Source of the DNA: Bacillota bacterium
GTDB lineage: Bacteria; Bacillota; Sulfobacillia; Sulfobacillales; Sulfobacillaceae
Assembly: GCA_021806205.1 (NCBI GenBank)
Contig: JAJZXX010000154.1
Span: forward strand, 1 to 49,102
Length of the DNA: 49,102 bases
Direction of reading: 5' to 3'
In this document: positions 34,297-41,782 of the stretch, one piece after another
Layout: every line of letters starts with the position of its first letter
How positions within the stretch are numbered: the first letter of the stretch is position 1
Notes under the pieces: generated by a model
What the model saw: the letters and a program-made list of their open reading frames with translations, nothing else
Database searches by the model: none
Told to the model about the DNA's origin: nothing
Position numbers and translations under genes: made by a program

Positions 34297-35814
34297 ATGA
34301 CGACCAATTCGATATGGCGGGGAGCCGTTTGGCTCTCAGTCGGATCGTTTGTTTCCAAATTAATTGGGGCCATTTACCGAATTTTTTTGCCGCGGGTCTT
34401 AGGTGATTATGGCGTCGGCCTCTTCCAAATCGCGTACCCTTTTTATGCGATATTGTTGGCAGTGTCGGTCAATGGCATCCCCACGGCTTTAGCCAAGCAA
34501 ACGGCGGAAAAGCTCTCGGTGGGGGATATCGCGGGAGCGGAAGCGCTCGCCTTGTGGGCTCAGCTTGCTCTAGGCGTCGTGGGGATGGGTCTTTCCGTGT
34601 TGATGGAAATGTCGGCGCCTTGGATGGCCCGTGTGCTCTTTGGTGAGCCAGCTGCACTCTGGGCGATTCGCGCTTTAGCTCCAGCGCTCGCCTTCGTGGC
34701 CGTTGAAGCCAGCTTTCGCGGGTATTTTCAGGGGCGCCAAGACATGTGGCCGACCGCCGTGTCACAGATTCTGGAACAAGTAAGCCGTGTCATGGTGATG
34801 TTTCCCCTTGCCTATCATTTTCTCCCACTAGGGGTGGACAAAGCAGCTGCGGGAGCAACGTTGGGGGCACCCGTTGGTGCCATGGTGGGAATGACGTTTC
34901 TTGGCGTGCAACGCTTTAAGAAGGGTCATTGGATCTTATGGGGCCACTTTCCCGCACGCGATCTCTGGCGCCTGATCGGGGTGGCGCTACCCATGTCGTT
35001 GTCCGGACTCCTGTTTCCCCTCATGCTCATGGCGGATTCGGTATTTGTACCTCAAAGGCTGATGCGGGCGGGGCTGAGTTTAGAGCTAGCCACGGCCCGC
35101 TACGGCCAACTCAGTGGTGAAGCTATGCCCCTCATAAATTTAACCATGGTGGTCGGTGCGGCCGTGTCGGTCTCGCTCGTGCCCGCTATTGCGCGCGCCA
35201 TTATCACAAAAGATCGCGAAGGGGCTTATGTTAAAGTCGATCAGGCGGTGTACTTGGTGTGGCTGCTAGGGTTGCCGATGGCCGGGGGATTAATGCTCTT
35301 GGCCCAACCGATTACAGGACTCCTGTATGGGGATTCCGGTGCCGCCGCGGCGTTAAAAATATTGGCCGTCGGTTCGCCGGTGTTGGCTCTCCAGCAGGTG
35401 GTGGGGTCCTCGCTACAGGCATCAGGGCACGGATGGGTGGCGGTGCGCAATCTGCTTTTTGGGGCCGGTGTGAAATTTACCCTCACGTGGTTTCTCACAC
35501 CGTTGCCATTTTGGGGGATTCGTGGTGCAGCACTGGGGACAGTTTTGGCAGCTGCTATAGCCGCCTGCCTGAACTGGCGCGACTGGACCCGCATTGTGGG
35601 ATTCGGGGCTAACCCCTTGCGGGCCGTATGGTGGCCGCTATTAGGCACGGTGGTGATGACCATGGGCATCCACTTATGGATGAATGGCACGCCGCACCTG
35701 GCTCTTTGGCTCCAAATGGTTTTGGCGGTGGTGCTGGGTGTGCTGGTCTATGGCGGGGTCATGGTGGCGTTCGACCAGACCAGTATTGTCTGGAGTGCAC
35801 TCAAACAGCGTTAA
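34297..35814 (+). CDS. SpoVB/MurJ-type lipid flippase (YabM-like)
   Basis: 505-residue polytopic membrane protein of the MOP superfamily with about 14 hydrophobic segments. The start SIWRGAVWLSVGSFVSKLIG, IYRIFLPRVLGDYGVGLFQ and NGIPTALAKQTAEK match the SpoVB/YabM group, which moves lipid-linked wall precursors across the membrane. ATG 34297 is 6 nt after AGGGG and preferred over ATG 34282. The place between mfd-spoVT and mazG matches yabM. Confidence 0.88.
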   Translation: MTTNSIWRGAVWLSVGSFVSKLIGAIYRIFLPRVLGDYGVGLFQIAYPFYAILLAVSVNGIPTALAKQTAEKLSVGDIAGAEALALWAQLALGVVGMGLSVLMEMSAPWMARVLFGEPAALWAIRALAPALAFVAVEASFRGYFQGRQDMWPTAVSQILEQVSRVMVMFPLAYHFLPLGVDKAAAGATLGAPVGAMVGMTFLGVQRFKKGHWILWGHFPARDLWRLIGVALPMSLSGLLFPLMLMADSVFVPQRLMRAGLSLELATARYGQLSGEAMPLINLTMVVGAAVSVSLVPAIARAIITKDREGAYVKVDQAVYLVWLLGLPMAGGLMLLAQPITGLLYGDSGAAAALKILAVGSPVLALQQVVGSSLQASGHGWVAVRNLLFGAGVKFTLTWFLTPLPFWGIRGAALGTVLAAAIAACLNWRDWTRIVGFGANPLRAVWWPLLGTVVMTMGIHLWMNGTPHLALWLQMVLAVVLGVLVYGGVMVAFDQTSIVWSALKQR

Positions 35815-35837
35815 AATAAGGGTTTTTGGGAGTGGTT

Positions 35838-35846
35838 TGCTATACT
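35838..35846 (+). promoter_or_regulatory. Extended -10 promoter element before mazG
   Basis: TGCTATACT fits the extended -10 pattern TGnTATAAT with one mismatch; no -35 is obvious. Confidence 0.4.
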
Positions 35847-35887
35847 GGTGGCGGCGACCCCATTTGGCAATCACTCGGAGGCTTTTA

Positions 35888-36742
35888 ATGGCTGACTGGC
35901 TCATGAAGAATTGGGACCACCACGAACAGGACCGCTTTATTATTCCCGGCCCCGCTGTGGGCTCTATCATTGTTGACCGTTATGGCTCCCAATTTCCCGA
36001 CGACGCGTCGGTTACCATCGTACGAAGTCAAGGTGAGCGCCAAATCGTCCGGTTCGGCGCGGTGGCCGATCTCGTGCTAAAAGACGGCGATGAGCTGGTG
36101 CTCCCAGGTGTTCCCATGGCTTGCGGCCCCTTAATGTATGTCATAGACCGGTTGTTGGGTCCGAGGGGTTGTCCTTGGGACAAGCAGCAAACGTCAGATA
36201 GTCTGATTCGATATTTGTTGGATGAGAGTTATGAGACCTTGGAAGCGTTGGTGGCCGACGATTCCGATGCGTTTACCGAGGAACTTGGGGATGTATTGTT
36301 GCAAGTGGTGTTTCAAGGTGCGTTAGTGGCAGGATCTAGCTTCCAAGACATTGCCTTAAAAGAGGCCCAAAAACTTGTGCGTCGTCATCCGCATGTGTTT
36401 TCTGGGGAGTCTTGGGGGAGTGCCGAGGAGGTGGGCCGACAGTGGGATAATCTGAAGGCTACGGAACCTCCGCACCATAAGTCGGCCACTTGGGTATACC
36501 CGGCACTAGTCGCAGCCAAACGCTTGACAAAGCAAGGGTTTTTCCCGCAAAGTCCCGTATATCAAGAGATTTTGGCCATTCTTGAGGTATATTTTAGCAA
36601 GGGCGAGGGGAAAATAGAGGAAATTCTGGCAGATGCCGCCTGGGCAGTAGCCGCAGGAGGGCGCATCCATCATCAAGACGCCGAATGGGCCTTATGGAAA
36701 AAGGTAGCAGAGATGGCGGTTGAAAACGGCGTCACGTCGTGA
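35888..36742 (+). CDS. mazG: MazG-domain nucleotide pyrophosphohydrolase
   Basis: 284 residues from ATG 35888. The MazG core is clear: GPRGCPWDKQQTSDSLIRYL, LDESYETLEAL, TEELGDVLLQVVFQGAL with the metal-binding Glu/Asp residues, and HPHVFSG. B. subtilis YabN at this place has an N-terminal SAM-methylase domain plus MazG; here only about 80 unrelated-looking residues precede the core (IIPGPAVGSIIVDRYGSQFP). It probably cleans up non-canonical NTPs. Confidence 0.88.
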   Translation: MADWLMKNWDHHEQDRFIIPGPAVGSIIVDRYGSQFPDDASVTIVRSQGERQIVRFGAVADLVLKDGDELVLPGVPMACGPLMYVIDRLLGPRGCPWDKQQTSDSLIRYLLDESYETLEALVADDSDAFTEELGDVLLQVVFQGALVAGSSFQDIALKEAQKLVRRHPHVFSGESWGSAEEVGRQWDNLKATEPPHHKSATWVYPALVAAKRLTKQGFFPQSPVYQEILAILEVYFSKGEGKIEEILADAAWAVAAGGRIHHQDAEWALWKKVAEMAVENGVTS

Positions 36743-36830
36743 CAAGCGCGGCAAAAAAAGGATTTCCAAGGCTCGTGGCGAATAACTGGATGCGAAAATC
36801 CGTAAAAGAATCTCTTTAGGAGGGACCATT

Positions 36831-37106
36831 TTGAACAAGGCAGAGTTGGTAACCGAGGTAGCAGAGCGAGCCAGCATGACCAAAAAGGACGCCGAGCGCG
36901 CCGTTAACGCGGTGGTAGAAAGCATTGAGTCCGCCTTAACTAAGGGGGATCGAGTTTCTTTAGTCGGCTTCGGCACTTTTGAAGTACGTGAGCGTGCGGC
37001 GCGTGTGGGTCGCAATCCCCGGACCGGCGCGACATTGAATATTTCTTCGAGTCGGGTTCCAGCTTTCAAGGCCGGCAAGGCCCTTAAGGAATCTGTAGGC
37101 AAATAG
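36831..37106 (+). CDS. hup: HU-family DNA-binding protein
   Basis: 91-residue nucleoid protein: [39 protein letters not shown] and the DNA-arm [12 protein letters not shown] are diagnostic of HU. Start is TTG 36831 after AGGAGGG. A strong terminator follows. Confidence 0.96.
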   Translation: MNKAELVTEVAERASMTKKDAERAVNAVVESIESALTKGDRVSLVGFGTFEVRERAARVGRNPRTGATLNISSSRVPAFKAGKALKESVGK

Positions 37107-37126
37107 CTTATATTATTTATCAGCGT

Positions 37127-37159
37127 GAGACCGTGCTTATCTTGAGCACGGTCTCTTTT
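37127..37159 (+). terminator. Terminator after the HU gene
   Basis: GAGACCGTGCT and AGCACGGTCTC form a perfect 11-pair stem around a 7-nt loop, followed by TTTT. Confidence 0.9.
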
Positions 37160-37182
37160 GCTATAGGAAAGGATGGTACACA

Positions 37183-37422
37183 GTGCGCATTGATAAATTT
37201 CTCAAGGTTAGTCGCATCATTAAACGCCGGACGGTGGCCAAAGAGGTTTTGGATCTGGGGCGAGTGACGGTCAACGATCGCGTGGTCAAAGCCGGGTATG
37301 AAGTGAAAGTCGGTGACCGGATATCTTTAGATATTCCGAGCGGACCCCGATCTATCATCGTGGAATCCATACGAGACAATGTGCCCGCCAAAGAAGCCGA
37401 TTCATTATATCGAGAGGTCTAA
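37183..37422 (+). CDS. rqcP: S4-domain ribosome-quality-control protein RqcP (YabO)
   Basis: 79 residues, almost entirely an S4 RNA-binding domain: MRIDKFLKVSRIIKRRTVAKE, VTVNDRVVKAGYEVKVGD. RqcP works with RqcH on stalled 50S subunits during alanine tailing. Start is GTG 37183; AAAGGA lies about 12 nt upstream. yabO-yabP-yabQ-divIC order is conserved. Confidence 0.92.
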   Translation: MRIDKFLKVSRIIKRRTVAKEVLDLGRVTVNDRVVKAGYEVKVGDRISLDIPSGPRSIIVESIRDNVPAKEADSLYREV

Positions 37423-37484
37423 ATCCCGGCAGTTTCCCATAACGTTGCAATAGGGACATTCTTAGGGAAACGGGGGTCGGTTAC

Positions 37485-37754
37485 GTGGATGACAAGCCTC
37501 AGCACTCGGTTGCCTTAAACAATCGCCAAAACATCGCGCTTGAGGGTATTCGGCATGTTGACAGCTTTGATGATGACACGATTGTGTTGTCGACAACCCT
37601 TGGGACGCTCACGATTCGTGGACATACTTTACGCATCCAAACCCTCGATCTTGAACGTGGCCATTTTGAGGCCGTCGGAGAGTTTGATTCCTTACAGTAT
37701 GGCAAAAAGAAGGCTCAGCGCCCAGGTACCACTTGGCAAAAGTTGTGGCGCTAG
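37485..37754 (+). CDS. yabP: Sporulation protein YabP
   Basis: 89 residues: NNRQNIALEGIRHVDSFDDD, TLGTLTIRGHTLRIQTLDLE and the closing basic tail match YabP/YqfC, a small beta protein needed for sporulation in B. subtilis and functionally tied to YabQ. Start is GTG 37485. Confidence 0.88.
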   Translation: MDDKPQHSVALNNRQNIALEGIRHVDSFDDDTIVLSTTLGTLTIRGHTLRIQTLDLERGHFEAVGEFDSLQYGKKKAQRPGTTWQKLWR

Positions 37755-37765
37755 GAGGATTGGAA

Positions 37766-38167
37766 ATGGCCGCGCGCGCTCTTTATATCATAGTGGTCTG
37801 GATTCTTGCGGGATTCGGGTTGGGTTTATTGTCGACCAGCTATGGCGCGTGTCGCAAGGTTTATCGATTTTGGCGAGGCGTCGGAGAATTTTTGGATTGG
37901 CTTTGGTTCGTCCTAGCGGCCGCCATTTTCTTGGTGGTCGGTTTTTGGGTCGAGTGGGGCACTTTTCGCATCTGGGCCGTCGTGTTCGTTGTTGTGGGCT
38001 ACCTATTGTGGAGTGGCCTGGGGGCTCCTCTGGTGCTATCCCTGCTGTCCACTGCCGCATGGGGCCAAGCCCGCGCTCTGCACTACGCTCTGGGGCCTTT
38101 TCAGATGGGCATTGCCCATGTGAAAAGGCATGTCGAATCCAAGAAAAAACCCCCGGAAAAACCGTGA
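37766..38167 (+). CDS. yabQ: Sporulation membrane protein YabQ
   Basis: 133 residues from ATG 37766, after AGGAGG at good spacing. Three to four hydrophobic segments (ALYIIVVWILAGFGLGLL, FVLAAAIFLVVGFWV, WAVVFVVVGYLLW) and an amphipathic Lys-rich tail fit YabQ, a forespore-membrane protein of cortex formation. A sigma-A promoter overlaps its stop codon. Confidence 0.82.
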   Translation: MAARALYIIVVWILAGFGLGLLSTSYGACRKVYRFWRGVGEFLDWLWFVLAAAIFLVVGFWVEWGTFRIWAVVFVVVGYLLWSGLGAPLVLSLLSTAAWGQARALHYALGPFQMGIAHVKRHVESKKKPPEKP

Positions 38168-38192
38168 CAGAGTTCTGTGGATATCCTATAAT
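38164..38192 (+). promoter_or_regulatory. Sigma-A promoter for the HTH gene and divIC
   Basis: GTGACA (38164-38169) and a perfect TATAAT (38187-38192) are 17 bp apart, overlapping the end of yabQ. A DnaA-box-like TGTGGATAT lies inside the spacer. Confidence 0.8.
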
Positions 38193-38255
38193 GTACAAAC
38201 ATTGTACTCATGACGTAATAGTATTGTACACAGATTGTACACAGATTGTGGATAA
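38176..38255. repeat. Array of DnaA-box-like 9-mers / TGTAC repeats
   Basis: TTGTACACA occurs at 38224-38232 and 38235-38243, and TGTGGATAA (exact reverse of the DnaA box TTATCCACA) at 38247-38255; starts are 11 to 12 bp apart, one helical turn. Related words are TTGTACTCA (38202-38210), TGTACA (38192-38197) and TGTGGATAT (38176-38184). The array fills the leader between promoter and HTH gene. It may bind DnaA or the HTH protein itself. Confidence 0.6.
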
Positions 38256-38266
38256 GTTGAGGGATT

Positions 38267-38515
38267 ATGCAGATAGAAATTCGGGGCATGGAGCGACTGT
38301 CATTTCGTGAACGGCAAGTGGTGGCACTGAAGGAAACTGGCTCCTCCAACGACAAGGTGGCCAAAAAACTCGGTCTATCGGTGGCCACCGTAGCCACGTT
38401 GTACAATCGAGCAAAAAACAAGGGATATCAGGTTGTATTGGTGGTCAGCGGCGATCCTTTAGGAGTCTTTGGCGGAGAGGACGAGGAGGGTAGCGATGAC
38501 AACGGCCAAAACTAG
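38267..38515 (+). CDS. Small helix-turn-helix protein
   Basis: 82 residues with one LuxR/sigma-region-4-like HTH (LSFRERQVVALKETGSSNDKV, AKKLGLSVATVATLYNRAKN) and an acidic tail (GGEDEEGSDDNG). I do not recognise an ortholog in B. subtilis at this place. ATG 38267 has GAGGG just upstream; an ATG at 38288 is an alternative. It overlaps divIC by 20 bp and could be autoregulated through the repeat array in its leader. Confidence 0.75.
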   Translation: MQIEIRGMERLSFRERQVVALKETGSSNDKVAKKLGLSVATVATLYNRAKNKGYQVVLVVSGDPLGVFGGEDEEGSDDNGQN

Positions 38516-38762
38516 GATTCGGTTTCGATGGCGCCGTGTGGCTACTCTTGTGATTGGTGCCTATCTAGTCTATTGGACGGGTGTGTCGGTCCACCATATG
38601 ATGGTTATTTCTCGCGATCAAAGCGCTTTGTCCCATAAGATCGCTGTCATTCAAACCCAAAACCGCGCGCTAAAGAGCGACATTCATATTTTGAATAATC
38701 CGAGGCAGTTAAAGGGCATGCTGTCGGGGAAGGTACCATTTCCAGATCCCACGGCTCCTTAG
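38496..38762 (+). CDS. divIC: Septum formation initiator DivIC-like protein
   Basis: 88 residues: basic N-terminus, one transmembrane helix (VATLVIGAYLVYWTGVSV) and a coiled-coil-like external part (DQSALSHKIAVIQTQNRALKS), as in DivIC/FtsB, a partner of FtsL in the division complex. ATG 38496 follows GAGGAGGG inside the HTH gene, so translation is coupled. Confidence 0.85.
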   Translation: MTTAKTRIRFRWRRVATLVIGAYLVYWTGVSVHHMMVISRDQSALSHKIAVIQTQNRALKSDIHILNNPRQLKGMLSGKVPFPDPTAP

Positions 38763-38793
38763 AAAGAAATGACCTATGAGACCGTGAGTTCCG

Positions 38794-38823
38794 TTGACAT
38801 TTTTTCTACGCGCACAATATAAT
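38794..38823 (+). promoter_or_regulatory. Sigma-A promoter of the S1-domain gene
   Basis: TTGACA (38794-38799) and TATAAT (38818-38823) match consensus exactly with an 18-bp spacer. Confidence 0.88.
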
Positions 38824-38869
38824 GGACTGAAGCTTGATTCGTTTCTATTAGGAGGACTTTGAGGTCTCA

Positions 38870-39289
38870 ATGGCATCTGACATTGAAGTTGGCCAGATTT
38901 TAGAGGGCACCATAAGTGGTATTACCCACTTCGGGGCCTTTGTTGTCTTGCCGAACGGCCGTACCGGACTGGTCCATATTTCTGAAGTGGCTGATGCCTA
39001 TGTGAAAGACATCAAAGACTACTTTAAGGAAAATGACAAGGTCCAGGTTAAGGTGCTGTCGATGGATCCAAAAGGAAAAATTGCCTTATCCATCCGTCAG
39101 TCTAAGCCCCAGTCCAGCCAGGCGCCTGCGCGCGAAGTTTCTTCACGACGGGAACAACCTCGGCATGAACGACGCGGGCAACAGGTGTCTTTTGAGGATA
39201 AGATGCAGCGATTTATGCGCGATAGTGAAGATCGTCTTGGAGATCTGAGACGCAGTAACGAATCTAAGCGCGGTGGACGTGGTGCGTAA
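38870..39289 (+). CDS. yabR: S1-domain RNA-binding protein (YabR)
   Basis: 139 residues: one S1 domain (5-76; GQILEGTISGITHFGAFV, GRTGLVHISEVADAYVKDI, DPKGKIALSIRQ) and a long basic tail rich in Arg, Ser and Gln ending RGGRGA. It is a homolog of B. subtilis YabR, related to general stress protein 13. An AGGAGG is present but rather far (about 14 nt) from the ATG. Confidence 0.93.
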   Translation: MASDIEVGQILEGTISGITHFGAFVVLPNGRTGLVHISEVADAYVKDIKDYFKENDKVQVKVLSMDPKGKIALSIRQSKPQSSQAPAREVSSRREQPRHERRGQQVSFEDKMQRFMRDSEDRLGDLRRSNESKRGGRGA

Positions 39290-39296
39290 TCAATAA

Positions 39297-39385
39297 GCCG
39301 GGATGGCGGAATCGGCAGACGCAGAGGACTTAAAATCCTCCGGTTCGGAAGAATCGTGCGGGTTCAAGTCCCGCTCCCGGCACCA
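39297..39385 (+). tRNA. tRNA-Leu (anticodon TAA)
   Basis: Acceptor arms GCCGGGA and TCCCGGC pair, followed by A and an encoded CCA. The anticodon stem GAGGA/TCCTC encloses CTTAAAA with anticodon TAA. A long variable arm (CGGTTCGGAAGAATCG region) and T-loop GGTTCAAGTCC mark a class II leucine tRNA. Confidence 0.96.
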
Positions 39386-39634
39386 ATTTTTGAAGAACCC
39401 GCACAGGAGATGGCAGGTTTTGTTTTGTGCAGGAACATTACGACGAAGGTCATTGGGACGTAACGGACCTTATCCCTCCGGTGGTATGATATCTTGTATG
39501 CGACATATCACTGTCCTTGATTTTGATTGATTTCTTCGAAGTTCAGAAGTTACTCTGTGTCGATCACCATCTTCAAACCTCAGCAAAGCCGTATTCGCTG
39601 TCCGGGCAATCCATTTGAACTCCTCAGTCCAACC
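39386..39634. other. Intergenic stretch after the tRNA
   Basis: A weak CC-GC/GC-GG hairpin followed by TTTTGTTTTG (about 39397-39425) may end the tRNA transcript. Otherwise nothing is recognised. From here on the conserved gene order is lost. Confidence 0.3.
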
Positions 39635-39805
39635 CTATGCGGGTAAGGATCTTTCGGATTTCTTCGGTGCGAGTCAGGACCAGGTCGTACACGGCCAGAT
39701 ACCTCGTGTTGCGAATGGCCATGAGAGAAGTGCGAGTGCTTCGTGCTGGCCCAGCAGATGTAGGAGAGCATCGTATTCTTGATAACAAACGGCAATGTGC
39801 CCATA
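39635..39805 (-). pseudogene. Remnant of a small unknown gene
   Basis: On the minus strand one frame reads YQEYDALLHLLGQHEALALL and, after a shift, another reads MAIRNTRYLAVYDLVLTRTE, then EIRKILTRIGLD and a stop. Together they look like one helical protein broken by a frameshift. No family is recognised. It could also be chance. Confidence 0.35.
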
Positions 39806-39960
39806 AGTCGACTCCCTACTTTCTGGAAATTCGATGGGCAGCGACGGGAATTCGGACCTTAATATCGCTCGGGTTAGACAGGCTAACGTGGGCTATCGTG
39901 TGCCCAAATCGCCGCGTTTTCGCCTTTTTCTTCCCGCTCGCTGCATCCAACATGAGTTAT

Positions 39961-40252
39961 TGTTGGCGCTAATGCTATTTGTCATCACTTCGACTAACAA
40001 ACCGGTCACCAGGTTTGCCAGGTAGTCCCATCCCTGAGGAGTCTGGTAACCCCCCAAAAAATCAGCCATAGGGCTGGGATTCGCGTTGCCGAACGGCTGA
40101 AGTCCGCAGCCTACGGCAACCGCGAATGCGACTAGGAAGGCGCAGGGGGTTCCGACCATTCTCCCAGAATCTCAAACTGGGACTGGGGAAAACAGAAGCC
40201 ATCATGACAGCATAATTAGTCAAACCCATGACAAAAAGAATTAGCCAAAACA
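39961..40252 (+). mobile_element. MITE-like element, copy A, with terminal inverted repeats
   Basis: A 292-bp non-coding unit. The left end begins TGTTGGCGCTAATGCTATTT and the right end, on the other strand, begins TGTTTTGGCTAATTCTTTTT; about 28 of 39 terminal positions match by hand alignment. The unit is flanked by a perfect 5-bp direct repeat GTTAT (39956-39960 and 40253-40257), the mark of transposition. No transposase is encoded. A diverged copy lies inverted at 41783-42041. Confidence 0.75.
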
Positions 40253-40344
40253 GTTATCTGGGGATGTATGAAATGAAAACCTCTGGCAGGCCTAAACATC
40301 AGTCGATGAGCAAGAGCCGGGAAGAGTTTTATATGTCCAGCCTA

Positions 40345-40545
40345 TTCTACGACACTTTGAGAATGAGCCCCCTATCGTACTGGCCAACCTCGACTATGTT
40401 CAGCCCGTGGCTACACTATTTGAGAAAGAGCCGCCGAGCAGGAAATTCTTGTCCAGCATTTTTCACTAAAATCCTACACATTGCGAAATCAAACCATCAA
40501 AACTTGTCCGCGAGTAGTATAAACCATCAATTTTGGTCAGCGGGA
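40345..40545. repeat. IS-end-like direct repeats
   Basis: Two degenerate pairs are seen. GACACTTTGAGAATGAGCC (about 40350) recurs as ACACTATTTGAGAAAGAGCC (about 40412). AAACCATCAAAACTTG followed by a TAGTATA (from about 40493) recurs 31 bp later as AAACCATCAATTTTGG with AGTATA. Repeated blocks of this kind occur at IS21-family ends; the family is a guess and no transposase gene is nearby. Confidence 0.4.
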
Positions 40546-40567
40546 AGTATAGCCTCGTCGGGGCGGT

Positions 40568-40855
40568 GACCTCGAATTCCACAACCACCTGCGCGCTGTG
40601 CTGGACTGACCGCTTGGGGAGACGCGCTTGCACGCTTCGGTTGTTGCTATGGTCACCGTGTCAGGCGGTTCAAATGGCCCAGGTGCACGGCCAAATTTTT
40701 CGGAAGTGCTTTCAGTCCCCAGGACAGTTTTGCACCGAGACGCCGAAGATGGCTCCGGGCGCAACCTAGGCCACGTGATCGCCTACGGATCGGATATGGA
40801 CGAGGCGCGTAAGGCGGCCCACCGAAGGGCGGCTAGGTTACGCGGCGAGCCCTAG
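40568..40855 (+). pseudogene. C-terminal remnant of purK (N5-carboxyaminoimidazole ribonucleotide synthase)
   Basis: The frame reads DLEFHNHLRAVLD-stop-PLGETRLHASVVAMVTV and ends GRNLGHVIAYGSDMDEARKA, then a basic tail. PurK proteins have (S)QFE.HLRAVLG.PLG and a terminal KMGHVT..G.D..EA. The TGA at 40607-40609 breaks the frame. Only about 95 codons remain, starting next to the IS-end-like repeats, so the rest was probably lost in an insertion or deletion. Confidence 0.65.
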
Positions 40856-41372
40856 GCCGATTAAGATACCCCGCCCGAGTCCGCCTTTTCCGACGGACAG
40901 GGGCCTTGTTGTCAAGATGGGCCCGTGGGAACGGGGTGCGTTTCTCCCGCTTCCCGCCGTGGCCACGACGGCGGCGACGGTCAAGGGCTGCCATCGTTTT
41001 CGCCATTACAGGGTTCCCCATGGCGTGGCATAAGATGCCATGCGCGTCTCAGCCACGCGGTCCAGGCTAGGGTGACGCACGATGCCCGGCTATTGAGGCA
41101 AAATCACTGACCGCTAATAGACCGGATGTCGCTCCATGACGTGCCCCGCCGAACGGCAAGTCACACGGAGATCCAGCATGCTGCCACACCGTGAGCCTCG
41201 CGGATGGGAAACCCCGCGCGACGGGAGTAGCAATCTCGTGGTGTCTGACGCCGAGGCCGGGGCGCGATGGGTGGCGATTCTGACGGGCACCCATACCACC
41301 GACCGAATCCGGAGTTGATACTGGCCTGAGCTCCAGATGCCTCGGTCTACCCAATAGAATGCTCGCGATTGC
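40856..41372. other. Stretch without an intact gene
   Basis: One plus-strand frame reads MGPWERGAFLPLPAVATTAA and ends CHRFRHYRVPHGVA (about 40915-41035), protein-like but unassigned. The remainder shows no clear feature. Confidence 0.25.
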
Positions 41373-41373
41373 A

Positions 41374-41425
41374 TTGATATCTTAAAATATGTTAAGCTAC
41401 GCGTATCTTGATATTTAGAGTATAG
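41374..41425 (+). promoter_or_regulatory. Operator-like AT-rich repeats upstream of the ArsR-type gene
   Basis: TTGATATCTTAAAATAT (from 41374) and TTGATATTTAGAGTAT (from 41408) are diverged direct repeats 34 bp apart, both rich in short dyads. They occupy the promoter region of the regulator gene and are likely its own operator. Confidence 0.45.
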
Positions 41426-41435
41426 GAGGTGCACA

Positions 41436-41753
41436 ATGGCTGCGCTGCACGAGTTTAAGGCGGAACTGTTTAAAACCTTGGGCCATCCTGTGCGGTTGCG
41501 CATTCTCGAACTCCTGAATATCGGGGAAAAGACGGTCTCGGAATTGCAGGTGGCACTCGACATTGAGGCCTCGTCGGTGTCCCAACAACTCGCCGTGATG
41601 CGGGCCCGCCAATTGGTGGACACCCGGAAAAGCGGCTCCAACGTCTTTTATACTGTCCGCGATCCCGTGATTTTTGAGCTGCTCGCGGCGGCGCGCCAGA
41701 TTTTTGAGCACCAGGTGGCGAAAATGAATTCGCTATTGGACGACGAGGCGTAA
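41436..41753 (+). CDS. ArsR-family winged-helix regulator
   Basis: 105 residues: FKTLGHPVRLRILELLNIGE, VSELQVALDIEASSVSQQL and the wing DTRKSGSNVFYTVRDP. The metal-binding ELCVCDL motif of ArsR/SmtB sensors is absent and the protein has no Cys, so it probably senses something other than thiophilic metals. Related Cys-less regulators sit by sulfur-oxidation or transporter genes. AGGAGG precedes ATG 41436. It lies between the two MITE copies, 300 bp before the hydrogenase-like operon. Confidence 0.88.
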   Translation: MAALHEFKAELFKTLGHPVRLRILELLNIGEKTVSELQVALDIEASSVSQQLAVMRARQLVDTRKSGSNVFYTVRDPVIFELLAAARQIFEHQVAKMNSLLDDEA

Positions 41754-41782
41754 ACGGCGTCCGTCCACCGCTGAACGACATC

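Noticed and set aside
38176-38255. Chromosomal replication origin
   Set aside because: DnaA-box-like words are present, but there is no dnaA/dnaN, no clear AT-rich unwinding region, and the array sits in a gene leader.
39834-40025. Frame ending LLLALMLFVITSTN, resembling the C-terminus of a phosphate permease
   Set aside because: The same peptide appears at copy B of the MITE; it is the translated terminal repeat, not a gene.
40228-40569. 113-codon plus-strand frame after MITE copy A
   Set aside because: It runs through non-coding IS-end-like repeats and has no recognisable family.
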